A DNA stretch of 64,000 nt. Source: an uncultured Lachnospiraceae bacterium. Lineage in GTDB: Bacteria > Bacillota > Clostridia > Lachnospirales > Lachnospiraceae. Shown in pieces: positions 1-7,922 of this stretch. Position numbers and translations under genes: made by a program. How positions within the stretch are numbered: position 1 is the stretch's first letter; the number at the start of each line of letters is the position of its first letter. The notes below the pieces were generated by a model that was not told where the DNA came from, searched no databases, and saw only the letters and a program-made list of their open reading frames with translations. The stretch is taken from contig CAJTPU010000014.1 in NCBI GenBank assembly GCA_910578335.1, forward strand, positions 1 through 64,000. Reading direction: 5' to 3'.

Positions 1-652
<652 letters not shown>

Positions 653-687
653 AGAAGGCAGGGAAGGTGTTCCAGTGTTCGGTTTTG

Positions 688-717
688 AAGGTACAATCTG
701 AAATATCAAAGTACCTT
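688..717 (+). other. hairpin between 23S and tRNA-Asn
   Basis: A 7-bp perfect stem (AAGGTAC at 688-694 with GTACCTT at 711-717) lies between the 23S end and the first tRNA. It sits where an rRNA processing stem would be expected. It could also act as a weak terminator because a short T-rich run follows. Confidence 0.4.
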
Positions 718-723
718 TTATTT

Positions 724-795
724 TCCTCGATAGCTCAATGGTAGAGCACGCGGCTGTTAACCGCGGGGTTGTAGGTTCGAGCCCTACTCGGGGAG
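724..795 (+). tRNA. tRNA-Asn (anticodon GTT)
   Basis: A complete cloverleaf can be drawn. The acceptor stem pairs 724-730 with 788-794 (one G-U), the T arm carries GGTTCGAGCCC, and the anticodon loop reads CTGTTAA. CCA is not encoded. It is cotranscribed with the rRNA operon and tRNA-Cys. Confidence 0.95.
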
Positions 796-798
796 CAT

Positions 799-869
799 GG
801 CGACATAGCCAAGTGGTAAGGCGTGGGTCTGCAACACCCTGATCACCAGTTCAAATCTGGTTGTCGCCT
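799..869 (+). tRNA. tRNA-Cys (anticodon GCA)
   Basis: The acceptor stem pairs 799-805 with 862-868 perfectly. The anticodon loop reads TCTGCAA and the T arm carries GTTCAAATC. It follows tRNA-Asn by three bases and CCA is not encoded. A strong terminator follows immediately. Confidence 0.95.
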
Positions 870-874
870 CTTTT

Positions 875-910
875 AAACCTCGAAAATTCAATATTTTCGA
901 GGTTTTTGCT
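875..910 (+). terminator. terminator of rRNA-tRNA operon
   Basis: A perfect 13-bp stem (875-887 with 893-905) closes a 5-base loop and is followed by a T-rich tail. It ends the rRNA-tRNA transcription unit. Confidence 0.9.
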
Positions 911-916
911 TTTGTA

Positions 917-979
917 GCGAGAGTGTATCTGCGTTGAAATATACAGTTACACCATTAGTATAATTACTAAGTTTCACAA
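917..979 (+). repeat. partial copy of the dispersed palindromic repeat
   Basis: This resembles the right-hand third of the repeat at 1094-1311. It shares an AGCGAGAG-like block, the core TTGAAATATACAG, and the end block TTTCACAATTATC. The left part is missing and the copy is more diverged than the others. Confidence 0.6.
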
Positions 980-990
980 TTATCTTTGCT

Positions 991-1077
991 GATTAGGGGG
1001 ACAAAAGCCCTGTCAGAAAATGTGACTTGTCAATTTGACAGCAGGCAACTTCAATCAGGGCTTTTGACATCCTAATC
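991..1077. other. long stem-loop of unknown function
   Basis: GATTAGG (991-997) pairs with CCTAATC (1071-1077), and CAAAAGCCCTG (1002-1012) pairs with CAGGGCTTTTG (1056-1066) across a small internal loop. A short inner hairpin (TGTCA/TGACA) lies near 1029-1040. It sits between the partial and full repeat copies. It could be a second small mobile element, a terminator-like structure or a structured RNA; I do not recognise it. Confidence 0.45.
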
Positions 1078-1093
1078 TTTGTTAAATATAAGC

Positions 1094-1311
1094 AATTACG
1101 AAACATTACTTTGCCAGTTCCGAATTGTGCAACTTGTATATTTCATCAGCAGACCTTTGCTTACCGTCGGTATCAAAGTCATGCGTGCATGACTTGCGCC
1201 GTATTTTAGCAGTTTACGTACCACTACGGTAAGCTTGAGCGAGAGCGAGTCTGCTTTGAAATATACAGGGTGTACAATGACACTCGCATAGTCACTGAGT
1301 TTCGCAATTAT
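1094..1311 (+). repeat. dispersed palindromic repeat, copy 1
   Basis: The element is about 218 bp, ends in the inverted repeat AATTRCGAAAC and folds into one long imperfect hairpin. The inner arms include GCAGAC/GTCTGC next to ATATTTC/GAAATATA, and GCTTACCGT/ACGGTAAGC. The tip carries AGTCATGC-GT-GCATGACT. Two further full copies are at 3611-3831 (opposite orientation) and 24580-24781. It has no convincing gene. It looks like a MITE-like, non-autonomous element. Confidence 0.75.
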
Positions 1312-1339
1312 CATAAATAGAGGGAAAGGAGTGCATAGT

Positions 1340-2086
1340 ATGAAGGTGTTTTTTGAAATCTTGGGAGTGGGCTGCATTTTGTATTGTCTGTCCATTCTTT
1401 TATTTACGGGACACGGGACGAACTTCTTTTTGATATGGGGAATTGCCGGCGTTTTATTTCTTTTGTGGGCATGGCAGGGGAGCCGGTTGCTTCGCATTAT
1501 GCCGGTATGGTTGAAAAAATGTATGTGGGTTGTGTGCATTTTTGGAATTGTTTTATTTATTATCATAGAGGGAATGATACTTGGTGGTTTTTGGAAAAGA
1601 GGGAAAGCGGGGCTTGACTATATCATTGTATTGGGTGCACAATTAAAAGAAAGCGGACCAAGTTATGTTTTACAGCAGCGATTGGATGCAGCGTATCAGT
1701 ATCTGATTCAGAATGAAAATACCATAGTGATTGTATCGGGCGGACAGGGAAGCGACGAGCCGGATACGGAAGCACAAGGAATGTATGATTATCTGGTGGG
1801 GAGAGGGATTGCGCCACAGAGAATCATCAAAGAGGAAGCATCAAGGAATACCTATGAAAATATCCTTTTTAGCGGACAGCTTTTTGATATGGAGGAGGCA
1901 GAGGTTGGCATAGTCACGAGTAATTTTCATGTATTTCGCGCCCTGCGTCTGGCACGTGCTGCCGGTTATCAAAATGTATGCGGGATAGCGGCGAGGTCGC
2001 ACTTTGGTGTATTACCTAATAATATGCTGCGGGAATTTTTCGGTATCTTGAAGGATTTTGTGGTGGGAAACTTGAGCATCTTATAA
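1340..2086 (+). CDS. YdcF/SanA-like membrane protein (DUF218)
   Basis: The product has 248 residues. The first ~85 residues hold three or four hydrophobic segments. The rest is a DUF218/YdcF domain, seen as the strand YIIVLGAQL, the pattern VIVSGGQGSDEPDTEA and the following EEASRNTYEN. In SanA/YdcF relatives this domain is tied to cell-envelope processes, but the reaction is not established. ATG 1340 is chosen over GTG 1331 because AAAGGAG at 1325-1331 is then eight bases upstream. The gene lies just after repeat copy 1, whose right end (1311) is only 28 bp before the start and could carry promoter sequence. Confidence 0.85.
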   Translation: MKVFFEILGVGCILYCLSILLFTGHGTNFFLIWGIAGVLFLLWAWQGSRLLRIMPVWLKKCMWVVCIFGIVLFIIIEGMILGGFWKRGKAGLDYIIVLGAQLKESGPSYVLQQRLDAAYQYLIQNENTIVIVSGGQGSDEPDTEAQGMYDYLVGRGIAPQRIIKEEASRNTYENILFSGQLFDMEEAEVGIVTSNFHVFRALRLARAAGYQNVCGIAARSHFGVLPNNMLREFFGILKDFVVGNLSIL

Positions 2087-2111
2087 TTGGGGCGGTTTAA
2101 GGAGGTGGACA

Positions 2112-2612
2112 TTGATTGTAAAAGACGACAATGGAAATACGTTGTTGAAAATAATCGGTGTTGAAGAAGAAAAGGCAGAGGAGGCATTTGTGCCTATAAC
2201 ACATTGTCTTGCGGTGGTAAAGGTTGGTGCGGAGTATTTACTTGGTTGGAACAAGTACAGACAAGATTGGGAAATCTTTGGAGGATGCAGGGAAAGCAAT
2301 GAGACGCTGGTGGAATGTATCAATCGTGAATGCAGAGAAGAACTAGGTCTGGAAAATGTAGATTTTTCATATGTGGGATTGTTGTATTACTATATGGCGC
2401 CGGGTTATTTTAATCCAAACTGGCATTATGAATATGGAGGGTTATATGGCGTTTGTCTGCCTGCTGAATGTATGGAAGCAATCGAAAAAAATAGGACAGA
2501 CAGAGAAGAAATCGAAAAATTAGCGTTTTACAGTCGTATAAAGGGAAAAGAAAAAATAGCGCTAATTGATGAAACGTTAATTGAATACGGGGATAATTTA
2601 ATTCGGGTCTGA
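2112..2612 (+). CDS. Nudix hydrolase
   Basis: The product has 166 residues. A Nudix box is visible around residues 57-80 as G-x5-E-x7-REcrEELGL, with the conserved REcrEE Mg2+-binding core. Nudix enzymes hydrolyse nucleoside diphosphates linked to another group; the substrate cannot be told here. The start is taken as TTG 2112, six bases after GGAGG (2101-2105). It follows the YdcF-like gene by 25 bp and may be cotranscribed with it. Confidence 0.85.
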   Translation: MIVKDDNGNTLLKIIGVEEEKAEEAFVPITHCLAVVKVGAEYLLGWNKYRQDWEIFGGCRESNETLVECINRECREELGLENVDFSYVGLLYYYMAPGYFNPNWHYEYGGLYGVCLPAECMEAIEKNRTDREEIEKLAFYSRIKGKEKIALIDETLIEYGDNLIRV

Positions 2613-2794
2613 TGATTCGTCAGGTGAGCGCGAATTTGGTGACGACAGGTAAGAATGCAGCCGGGGTTTCATGCGGCGGATAGTTGGTGCTCAGGCGTTT
2701 TTTGTAGTGATAGATAAAACAGAAAGAAAATTTGAGGTGAGATGAAAAAGGGATTACGCGTGCTTTGCCTCGCAGAGAAAGGATGGCTGTAGAT

Positions 2795-3523
2795 ATGGAA
2801 GCATATGAAGAAAAAATGGAAGAATTGAAAAAAATGGTTGCGGAAAGCAGCAATATTGTATTTTTTGGAGGGGCAGGCGTTTCTACGGAGAGCGGCATAC
2901 CGGATTTTAGAAGTGTGGACGGATTGTACAACCAACAGTATCAATATCCCCCGGAGACGATTTTGAGTCATACTTTTTATAGAAGAAATCCGGAAGAATT
3001 TTTTCGGTTTTATAAAAATAAAATGCTGTTTCTCTCGGCAAAACCCAATGCAGCGCATAAAAAGCTTGCTGAATGGGAAGCGGAGGGGAAACTCAAGGCG
3101 GTAGTGACGCAGAATATAGACGGACTGCATCAAGCGGCAGGAAGTAAAGTCGTGTGGGAGCTGCATGGCAGCGTGCTTCGGAACTACTGTGAGAATTGCG
3201 GCGCTTTTTATGACGTACACTTTGTCAAAGAGGCAGAGGGGATTCCGGTCTGCCCCAAGTGCAGCGGAGGCGTGAAACCGGATGTGGTTTTGTATGAAGA
3301 GGGGCTGGACCAGCATGTGCTGCAAGAGGCAGTGAGAGCGATACAGGCTGCAGATATGCTGATTATTGGGGGAACTTCGCTGGCTGTATATCCTGCTGCG
3401 GGGCTGATAGATTATTTTAGGGGGAAATATTTGGTGCTAATCAACAAAGCGCCCACCCCCAGAGATAAAATGGCGGATTTGGTGATTCAGGGCAGCATCG
3501 GAGAGGTGCTGGGAGCACTGTGA
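2795..3523 (+). CDS. NAD-dependent protein deacylase (sirtuin)
   Basis: This is a Sir2-family enzyme that removes acyl groups from lysines using NAD+. From ATG 2795 it has 242 residues. It shows GAGVSTESGIPDFRS (residues 27-40), TQNIDG (105-110), catalytic His124 in WELHGS, and zinc ligands Cys132, Cys135, Cys153 and Cys156. ATG 2795 lies about 11 bases after AAAGGA. TTG 2765 and ATG 2783 are also in frame but badly placed for ribosome binding. Bases 2613-2794 upstream hold no clear gene. Confidence 0.93.
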   Translation: MEAYEEKMEELKKMVAESSNIVFFGGAGVSTESGIPDFRSVDGLYNQQYQYPPETILSHTFYRRNPEEFFRFYKNKMLFLSAKPNAAHKKLAEWEAEGKLKAVVTQNIDGLHQAAGSKVVWELHGSVLRNYCENCGAFYDVHFVKEAEGIPVCPKCSGGVKPDVVLYEEGLDQHVLQEAVRAIQAADMLIIGGTSLAVYPAAGLIDYFRGKYLVLINKAPTPRDKMADLVIQGSIGEVLGAL

Positions 3524-3610
3524 CGGGAATGCGGTGATAGAAGCAGGGTTTCTTAAATAGTAAGCGGGATTGGGACTCTTGATATTCCCCTTCCATTTAG
3601 CCGTAAATAG

Positions 3611-3831
3611 GTAATTGCGAAACCTAGTGAATATGCAAGTGTCATTGTGCACCTTGTATATTTCAACACAGACTCGCTCGCGCGCAAGCTTACCGCAGCG
3701 GTACATAAGCTGCCAAAATACGGCGCAAGTCATGCACGCATGACTTTGATACCGACGGTAAGGAAAGGTCTGCTTATGAAATATACAAGTTACACAATTC
3801 GGAACTGACAAATAGGAGTTTTGCAATTGAC
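3611..3831 (-). repeat. dispersed palindromic repeat, copy 2 (inverted)
   Basis: This copy is the reverse complement of copy 1. Its end block CACAATTCGGAACTGACAAA matches the left end of copy 1 in reverse, and its first block CACTTGCATATTCACTAGG-like segment matches the right end. It ends in AATTGCGAAAC and AATTGCAAAAC. It fills most of the gap between the sirtuin gene and the DUF951 gene. Confidence 0.75.
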
Positions 3832-3866
3832 TATTAACCGTAAAGCCGGAAAGGAGCGGTATTATA

Positions 3867-4064
3867 GTGGATATTCAGGTAGGAGATATTGTAAAATTGA
3901 AAAAGCAGCATCCCTGCGGCAGCCATGAGTGGGAAGTGCTTCGGATTGGCGCAGACTTTCGCCTTAAATGTGCAGGCTGCGGCCATCAGATTATGATAGC
4001 CCGCAGGCTGGTGGAAAAAAATATCAGGGAGATTCATAAAAAAGACCGGAAAGACACGCTATAG
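3867..4064 (+). CDS. DUF951 family small protein
   Basis: The product has 65 residues, with the N-terminal pattern VGDIVKLKKQHPCGSHEWEVLR and Cys-rich CAGCGH typical of DUF951. It is conserved in Firmicutes just upstream of rpsF, as here. The two short Cys motifs suggest metal or nucleic-acid binding, but the function is unknown. The start is GTG 3867, 11 bases after AAGGAG. Confidence 0.88.
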   Translation: MDIQVGDIVKLKKQHPCGSHEWEVLRIGADFRLKCAGCGHQIMIARRLVEKNIREIHKKDRKDTL

Positions 4065-4111
4065 GTCAGGACAGGGAAAAATTGCATCAAGTAAAAAGAT
4101 TGCAGAAACCC

Positions 4112-4140
4112 TTGCAAACAGTGGGATTGTGTGGTATCAT
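4112..4140 (+). promoter_or_regulatory. promoter of rpsF-ssb-rpsR
   Basis: TTGCAA (4112-4117) and TATCAT (4135-4140) are separated by 17 bp. The leader of about 65 nt contains a short hairpin (CCTG/CAGG near 4174-4187). That could belong to the S6:S18 autoregulatory leader known for this operon, but I could not confirm the motif. Confidence 0.6.
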
Positions 4141-4208
4141 AATGTACCGTGATATAAATTCCTTGTTCCTGTCAAGGCAGGGGCCAGAGACCATAAGGAG
4201 GTAAAAGC

Positions 4209-4496
4209 ATGAACAAATATGAAATGACAGTTGTTGTTAGTGCTAAAATCGAAGACGATGAAAGAGCAGCCATTATCGACAAGTGCAAGGCGCTTGTTGA
4301 GAGATTTGGCGGAACCATCACCAACGTTGATGAATGGGGTAAGAAGAGACTTGCTTACGAGATTCAGAAGATGAAGGAAGCGTTCTATTATTTCATTCAG
4401 TTCGAGGCAGACAGCACAGCTCCCGCTGAAATCGAGAGCCGTATGCGCATTATGGACAACGTTATCCGATATTTAATTGTGAAAAACGAAGCATAA
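4209..4496 (+). CDS. rpsF: 30S ribosomal protein S6
   Basis: The product has 95 residues, beginning MNKYEMTVVV and ending with the conserved IMDNVIRYLIV segment. S6 binds the central domain of 16S rRNA together with S18. It is first in the usual rpsF-ssb-rpsR order. The start at ATG 4209 follows AAGGAGG (4196-4202). Confidence 0.97.
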   Translation: MNKYEMTVVVSAKIEDDERAAIIDKCKALVERFGGTITNVDEWGKKRLAYEIQKMKEAFYYFIQFEADSTAPAEIESRMRIMDNVIRYLIVKNEA

Positions 4497-4573
4497 GAGG
4501 TATGCCGGATACGTAAGAGAGACAGGTTCATGGTATTCGGAGTATTTCCGGTATACCGGAAAGAGAGAGTGGA

Positions 4574-5014
4574 ATGAATAAAGTAATTCTTATGGGACGA
4601 TTAACCAGGGACCCTGAAGTGAGATATTCTCAGGGAAGCAGCCAGACGGCAGTTGCAAGATTTTCCGTTGCAGTGGATCGAAGGTTCAAGAGGGACGGAG
4701 AGCCGGATGCAGATTTTTTTAACTGCACCGCGTTTGGCAAACAGGCAGAATTTATAGAGAGATACCTGCACAAGGGCACGAAGATAGTCTTAAGCGGTCG
4801 TATCCAAAATGACAACTATACCAACAGGGACGGACAGCAGGTGTACAGTGTCCGCATTATGGTGGATGAGGTTGAATTCGCTGAGAGCAAGAACGCTTCC
4901 GGAGATAACAGCGGTTACATGGGAGGGAATAACAACAGACCCGAGCCTTCAGGCGCAGGGGACGGTTTTATGAACATCCCGGACGGCATCGACGAAGAGC
5001 TGCCGTTTAACTAA
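4574..5014 (+). CDS. ssb: single-stranded DNA-binding protein
   Basis: The product has 146 residues. An OB-fold of about 105 residues begins MNKVILMGRLTRDPEVRYS and includes FNCTAFGKQAEF. A glycine/asparagine-rich linker follows, ending in the acidic tip DEELPF that recruits replication and repair partners. It lies between rpsF and rpsR as in most Firmicutes. Confidence 0.97.
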   Translation: MNKVILMGRLTRDPEVRYSQGSSQTAVARFSVAVDRRFKRDGEPDADFFNCTAFGKQAEFIERYLHKGTKIVLSGRIQNDNYTNRDGQQVYSVRIMVDEVEFAESKNASGDNSGYMGGNNNRPEPSGAGDGFMNIPDGIDEELPFN

Positions 5015-5042
5015 TTTTTTGAAAGAATGGAGGCACTGACAT

Positions 5043-5306
5043 ATGGCATTCAATAAAGCAGACAAAGCCGATGCGCCTATGAGAAAAAAAGGCGGCATCC
5101 GCAGAAGAAAAAAAGTTTGTGTATTTTGTGGCAAGGACAATGTAATTGACTATAAAGATGTCAATAAATTAAAGAGATATGTATCCGAGAGAGGTAAGAT
5201 TCTTCCCAGAAGAATCACCGGCAACTGCGCAAAGCATCAGAGAGCGCTTACTTCTGCAATTAAGCGTGCGCGTCACATTGCGCTGATGCCTTACGTTCAG
5301 GATTAG
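5043..5306 (+). CDS. rpsR: 30S ribosomal protein S18
   Basis: The product has 87 residues with a basic N-terminal extension and the S18 core (IDYKDVNKLKRYVSERGKI, then RRITGNCAKHQR). CVFCGK plus CAKH give the CxxC...CxxH set of the zinc-binding S18 form. It is the last gene before the operon terminator. Confidence 0.97.
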   Translation: MAFNKADKADAPMRKKGGIRRRKKVCVFCGKDNVIDYKDVNKLKRYVSERGKILPRRITGNCAKHQRALTSAIKRARHIALMPYVQD

Positions 5307-5360
5307 TTTCTGATAAAGACTTTCCGGCAAGGAAAGCGTTCCTACACAAAAAACAGAGAG

Positions 5361-5395
5361 AGGTCAGTGGACAGAGTACGTCCGCTGACCTTTTT
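5361..5395 (+). terminator. terminator after rpsR
   Basis: A 12-bp stem (5361-5372 with 5380-5391, one G-T) is followed by TTTTT. Confidence 0.9.
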
Positions 5396-5463
5396 GCGTG
5401 GAGGAAATGAATAAAGAGAAGGCGAAATTTGCCGGAGTTTTGTATGGATTCTTTTATAAATTC

Positions 5464-5493
5464 TTGCAAATAAAAAGAAAAATTTGCTAAAAT
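5464..5493 (+). promoter_or_regulatory. promoter of the 5548 lipoprotein gene
   Basis: TTGCAA (5464-5469) and TAAAAT (5488-5493) are separated by 18 bp, about 55 bp before the coding start. Confidence 0.55.
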
Positions 5494-5547
5494 AGATAAA
5501 AGGGAAAAGCGGATTTAAGACAGCAGCATTTTGAGGCGGCAGTACCA

Positions 5548-7701
5548 ATGTCGGCAGTACAGATGGAGACGGTACAAATGAAAACAACACAAAAATGGAA
5601 AGTAAAATGTGAAAAATCAGCATATTGGAAGATTTTTCTTTTTATTTTGCTTGCGGGAGCCTGCCTGAGCGGCTGCACAAAGCAGGAAGGCGGCATGTAT
5701 GCTGAAAAGAGACATAGAACTGCCTGTATTGCGGAGGGAGAACTGTCATGGGGGCAGGGATTTTTGTGGGTTTATCATGCCTGTGCACAGGATACGGGAG
5801 AAGAGCCGGAAGAAATTATGCAGAGCTATACGGGCGGCGAGGCGAAATGGGAAATAGAGGGGTACTTTGCGACAGATTGGCGCAGGGAATTTTTGGCAGT
5901 TCCTAAAGAGAAAGCAGAGCTTATGCGCTCTGTTATGCCGCAGGAGGCGTTGCTGGCGCATATCGATGCTTTGGCAGAGGAACTGCTTTTACAGCATGAA
6001 CGGGTTTCCTGCGTGATAATAGGGGATGCCGGTATTTCGCAGCTTGTCAGAGTGGATGCGGACAGGGAGCACTGGCTGTATTTGCAGCAGGGAAAGGAAG
6101 TCTATGTGTTGCATGTCATGATGGAGGCGGAGGGCTGGCAGGTCTTTTTGGATAGCTGGCTGGGCGCAGGGCTGCACTGGGGGGAGGCGGCAGTCTGTGA
6201 AAGCCGCAGCGTGTTTCCGGCAGACAACAGTGAAAAAGAAGGACTGAGAAAATGGTTTGATTATGAAGAATTTTCCTTTTGGCTGGGAGACAGCAGGCTT
6301 CTTTCCTGCCGGCATGATGCAGAAGGGTTTTTGCTGAAGTTGGAGCGGGACAGGGAGGAAGAGGAAACGGAAGAGGAAAGAGGGAGTGGCGTGGAGACCT
6401 GCGAATTTTGGCTGCATGTTGGAGAAGGTCTGCCGGACTATGGGACGGAGGCGGAATACCTTTCTTATTTTGTACAAAAATATCCGACGCTTTCCTATTA
6501 CGGTGTGGAGTTAAAAAATGTAGATTTGAAAGACAGAAAGTATGATGAAAAAACAGACTACCATAACGTCTGGCGGCAGGCGGAGGACGGTGAGGGAAAA
6601 TATGTCTTTTTTTATCGTGACGGCATTCCCTGTGCCGCAGGTGTTGTGGGAGAGGATTTTATTGACGCTGTGTACAGAATGCAATGGCAGAGTGATTATG
6701 GCAGGGAACCGAGCTGCTTTTACTGGAAAAGGGAGGAAAACGGGGATATCTACTGCCTGGAGGCAATGGAGAACTTTAGAGAGTATCTGGAGCGGAGCGT
6801 AAATGGGGAGAGGCTGATAATTACCGTTACGGATATCGACGACAGAGAGGACAGGCAGGATGAGGAAATTTTTGCCAGGATGGAGGTCACTGTCCGGCGG
6901 GAGGGTGAGGAAACGCCGTTTCAGACTTTTTATATTGAGAAACGCGACAGTAACTATGCGCTGCCGACTTATTTTGAGGATATCAACGTGGACGGCTACC
7001 TGGACCTTATTATTGTGAACACATTTGCGGCATCCAATTTAAATGCGGGAAGCTACCTGTGGAGTCCGTCCGAGGGGCGCTTTCTGGAGGATACGGGTCT
7101 GCTTGACTTTTACAGCGGCTATGATGTGGATACCATAAACAGGAGAATCCATGTGTATACCCACGGCGCTGCCTATATAGGAAGCGGTGAAGCCTATCAG
7201 TGGATAGGAGAGAGTGATTTTGAGAAGATAAAACTGTTTTTGTATGCGGGCGTCGACATGATGGACGTGTCTATAAGCCGGTATGAAAACGGCGAGGAAG
7301 AGGTATGGGTGGATTGTACGGTAACGATGGAGGAATTTGACAAGCTATATAAGGATTTTGAAAATAGCTATGAATGGGACTGCGTGTGGGAGCAGGAGAT
7401 AACGGTTGAGGAGACGGGGGAAAAGCTTACGTTACGCTATCTGGAGCTTTGTCTGGAGGAGGCATGGATAGGAGAGGGACATTATGATTGTGACTATTAT
7501 GAAGGCGGACTTTTTGTCTATGATGAAGAGAAACGGCTGCGCTCAGTGCATTATGCGGAATTTATTTCGAGAATGTCAGATATCAGGATAGGGAATCTCA
7601 GGGATGTTTTTCCGCATAGTGAATACGACGGAAAAGGCTTGATTGTAATTTATGAAGGGAGCGGAATGACGGGGATTCCCTGGGAAGCTTTAATAAGATA
7701 A
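5548..7701 (+). CDS. large lipoprotein of unknown function
   Basis: The product has 717 residues from ATG 5548; ATG 5578 is an equally possible start. A basic N-terminus leads into a hydrophobic stretch ending in the lipobox LSGC, so the protein is predicted to be anchored outside the membrane. The body is very rich in Glu, Asp, Trp and Tyr. Around residues 475-490 the motif FEDINVDGYLDLIIV resembles the Asp-rich loop of FG-GAP/XAC2610-like proteins and may bind Ca2+. I do not recognise the whole family. It stands alone between two terminated units. Confidence 0.7.
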   Translation: MSAVQMETVQMKTTQKWKVKCEKSAYWKIFLFILLAGACLSGCTKQEGGMYAEKRHRTACIAEGELSWGQGFLWVYHACAQDTGEEPEEIMQSYTGGEAKWEIEGYFATDWRREFLAVPKEKAELMRSVMPQEALLAHIDALAEELLLQHERVSCVIIGDAGISQLVRVDADREHWLYLQQGKEVYVLHVMMEAEGWQVFLDSWLGAGLHWGEAAVCESRSVFPADNSEKEGLRKWFDYEEFSFWLGDSRLLSCRHDAEGFLLKLERDREEEETEEERGSGVETCEFWLHVGEGLPDYGTEAEYLSYFVQKYPTLSYYGVELKNVDLKDRKYDEKTDYHNVWRQAEDGEGKYVFFYRDGIPCAAGVVGEDFIDAVYRMQWQSDYGREPSCFYWKREENGDIYCLEAMENFREYLERSVNGERLIITVTDIDDREDRQDEEIFARMEVTVRREGEETPFQTFYIEKRDSNYALPTYFEDINVDGYLDLIIVNTFAASNLNAGSYLWSPSEGRFLEDTGLLDFYSGYDVDTINRRIHVYTHGAAYIGSGEAYQWIGESDFEKIKLFLYAGVDMMDVSISRYENGEEEVWVDCTVTMEEFDKLYKDFENSYEWDCVWEQEITVEETGEKLTLRYLELCLEEAWIGEGHYDCDYYEGGLFVYDEEKRLRSVHYAEFISRMSDIRIGNLRDVFPHSEYDGKGLIVIYEGSGMTGIPWEALIR

Positions 7702-7829
7702 TCGCAAACTTCTGATAAATGAAGGGATATACCCATGTAGGAGGGAGAATTCATCGAGGGGAATACTTTTTTTTCATAGGGAAACCCGTGAAAAAGATAA
7801 AAAGTCCTGTCATTCGACAAATTATCTTG

Positions 7830-7858
7830 TGGAAAGATATGAGAAAAAATGTTATACT
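7830..7858 (+). promoter_or_regulatory. extended -10 promoter of gdpP operon
   Basis: TGTTATACT gives an extended -10 (TATACT at 7853-7858). The -35 region (TGGAAA 17 bp upstream) is weak. The gap 7702-7850 otherwise holds no recognised feature. Confidence 0.5.
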
Positions 7859-7922
7859 ATAGCAGGATAGGTTTTAAGCGGACATATCGCAGGCAGGCTT
7901 GCGGTTATGCGGGAGAGTATAC

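Noticed and set aside
1096..1566. Minus-strand ORF of 156 codons
   Set aside because: It is made of repeat copy 1 and the antisense of the YdcF-like gene, without a ribosome site.
3437..3826. Minus-strand ORF of 129 codons
   Set aside because: It reads through repeat copy 2 and the antisense of the sirtuin gene; the similarity to the 1096-1566 ORF only reflects the shared repeat.
7698..7730. AGATAATCGCAAACTTCTG resembling the end of the dispersed repeat
   Set aside because: Only about a dozen bases match and no second end or core block is present.
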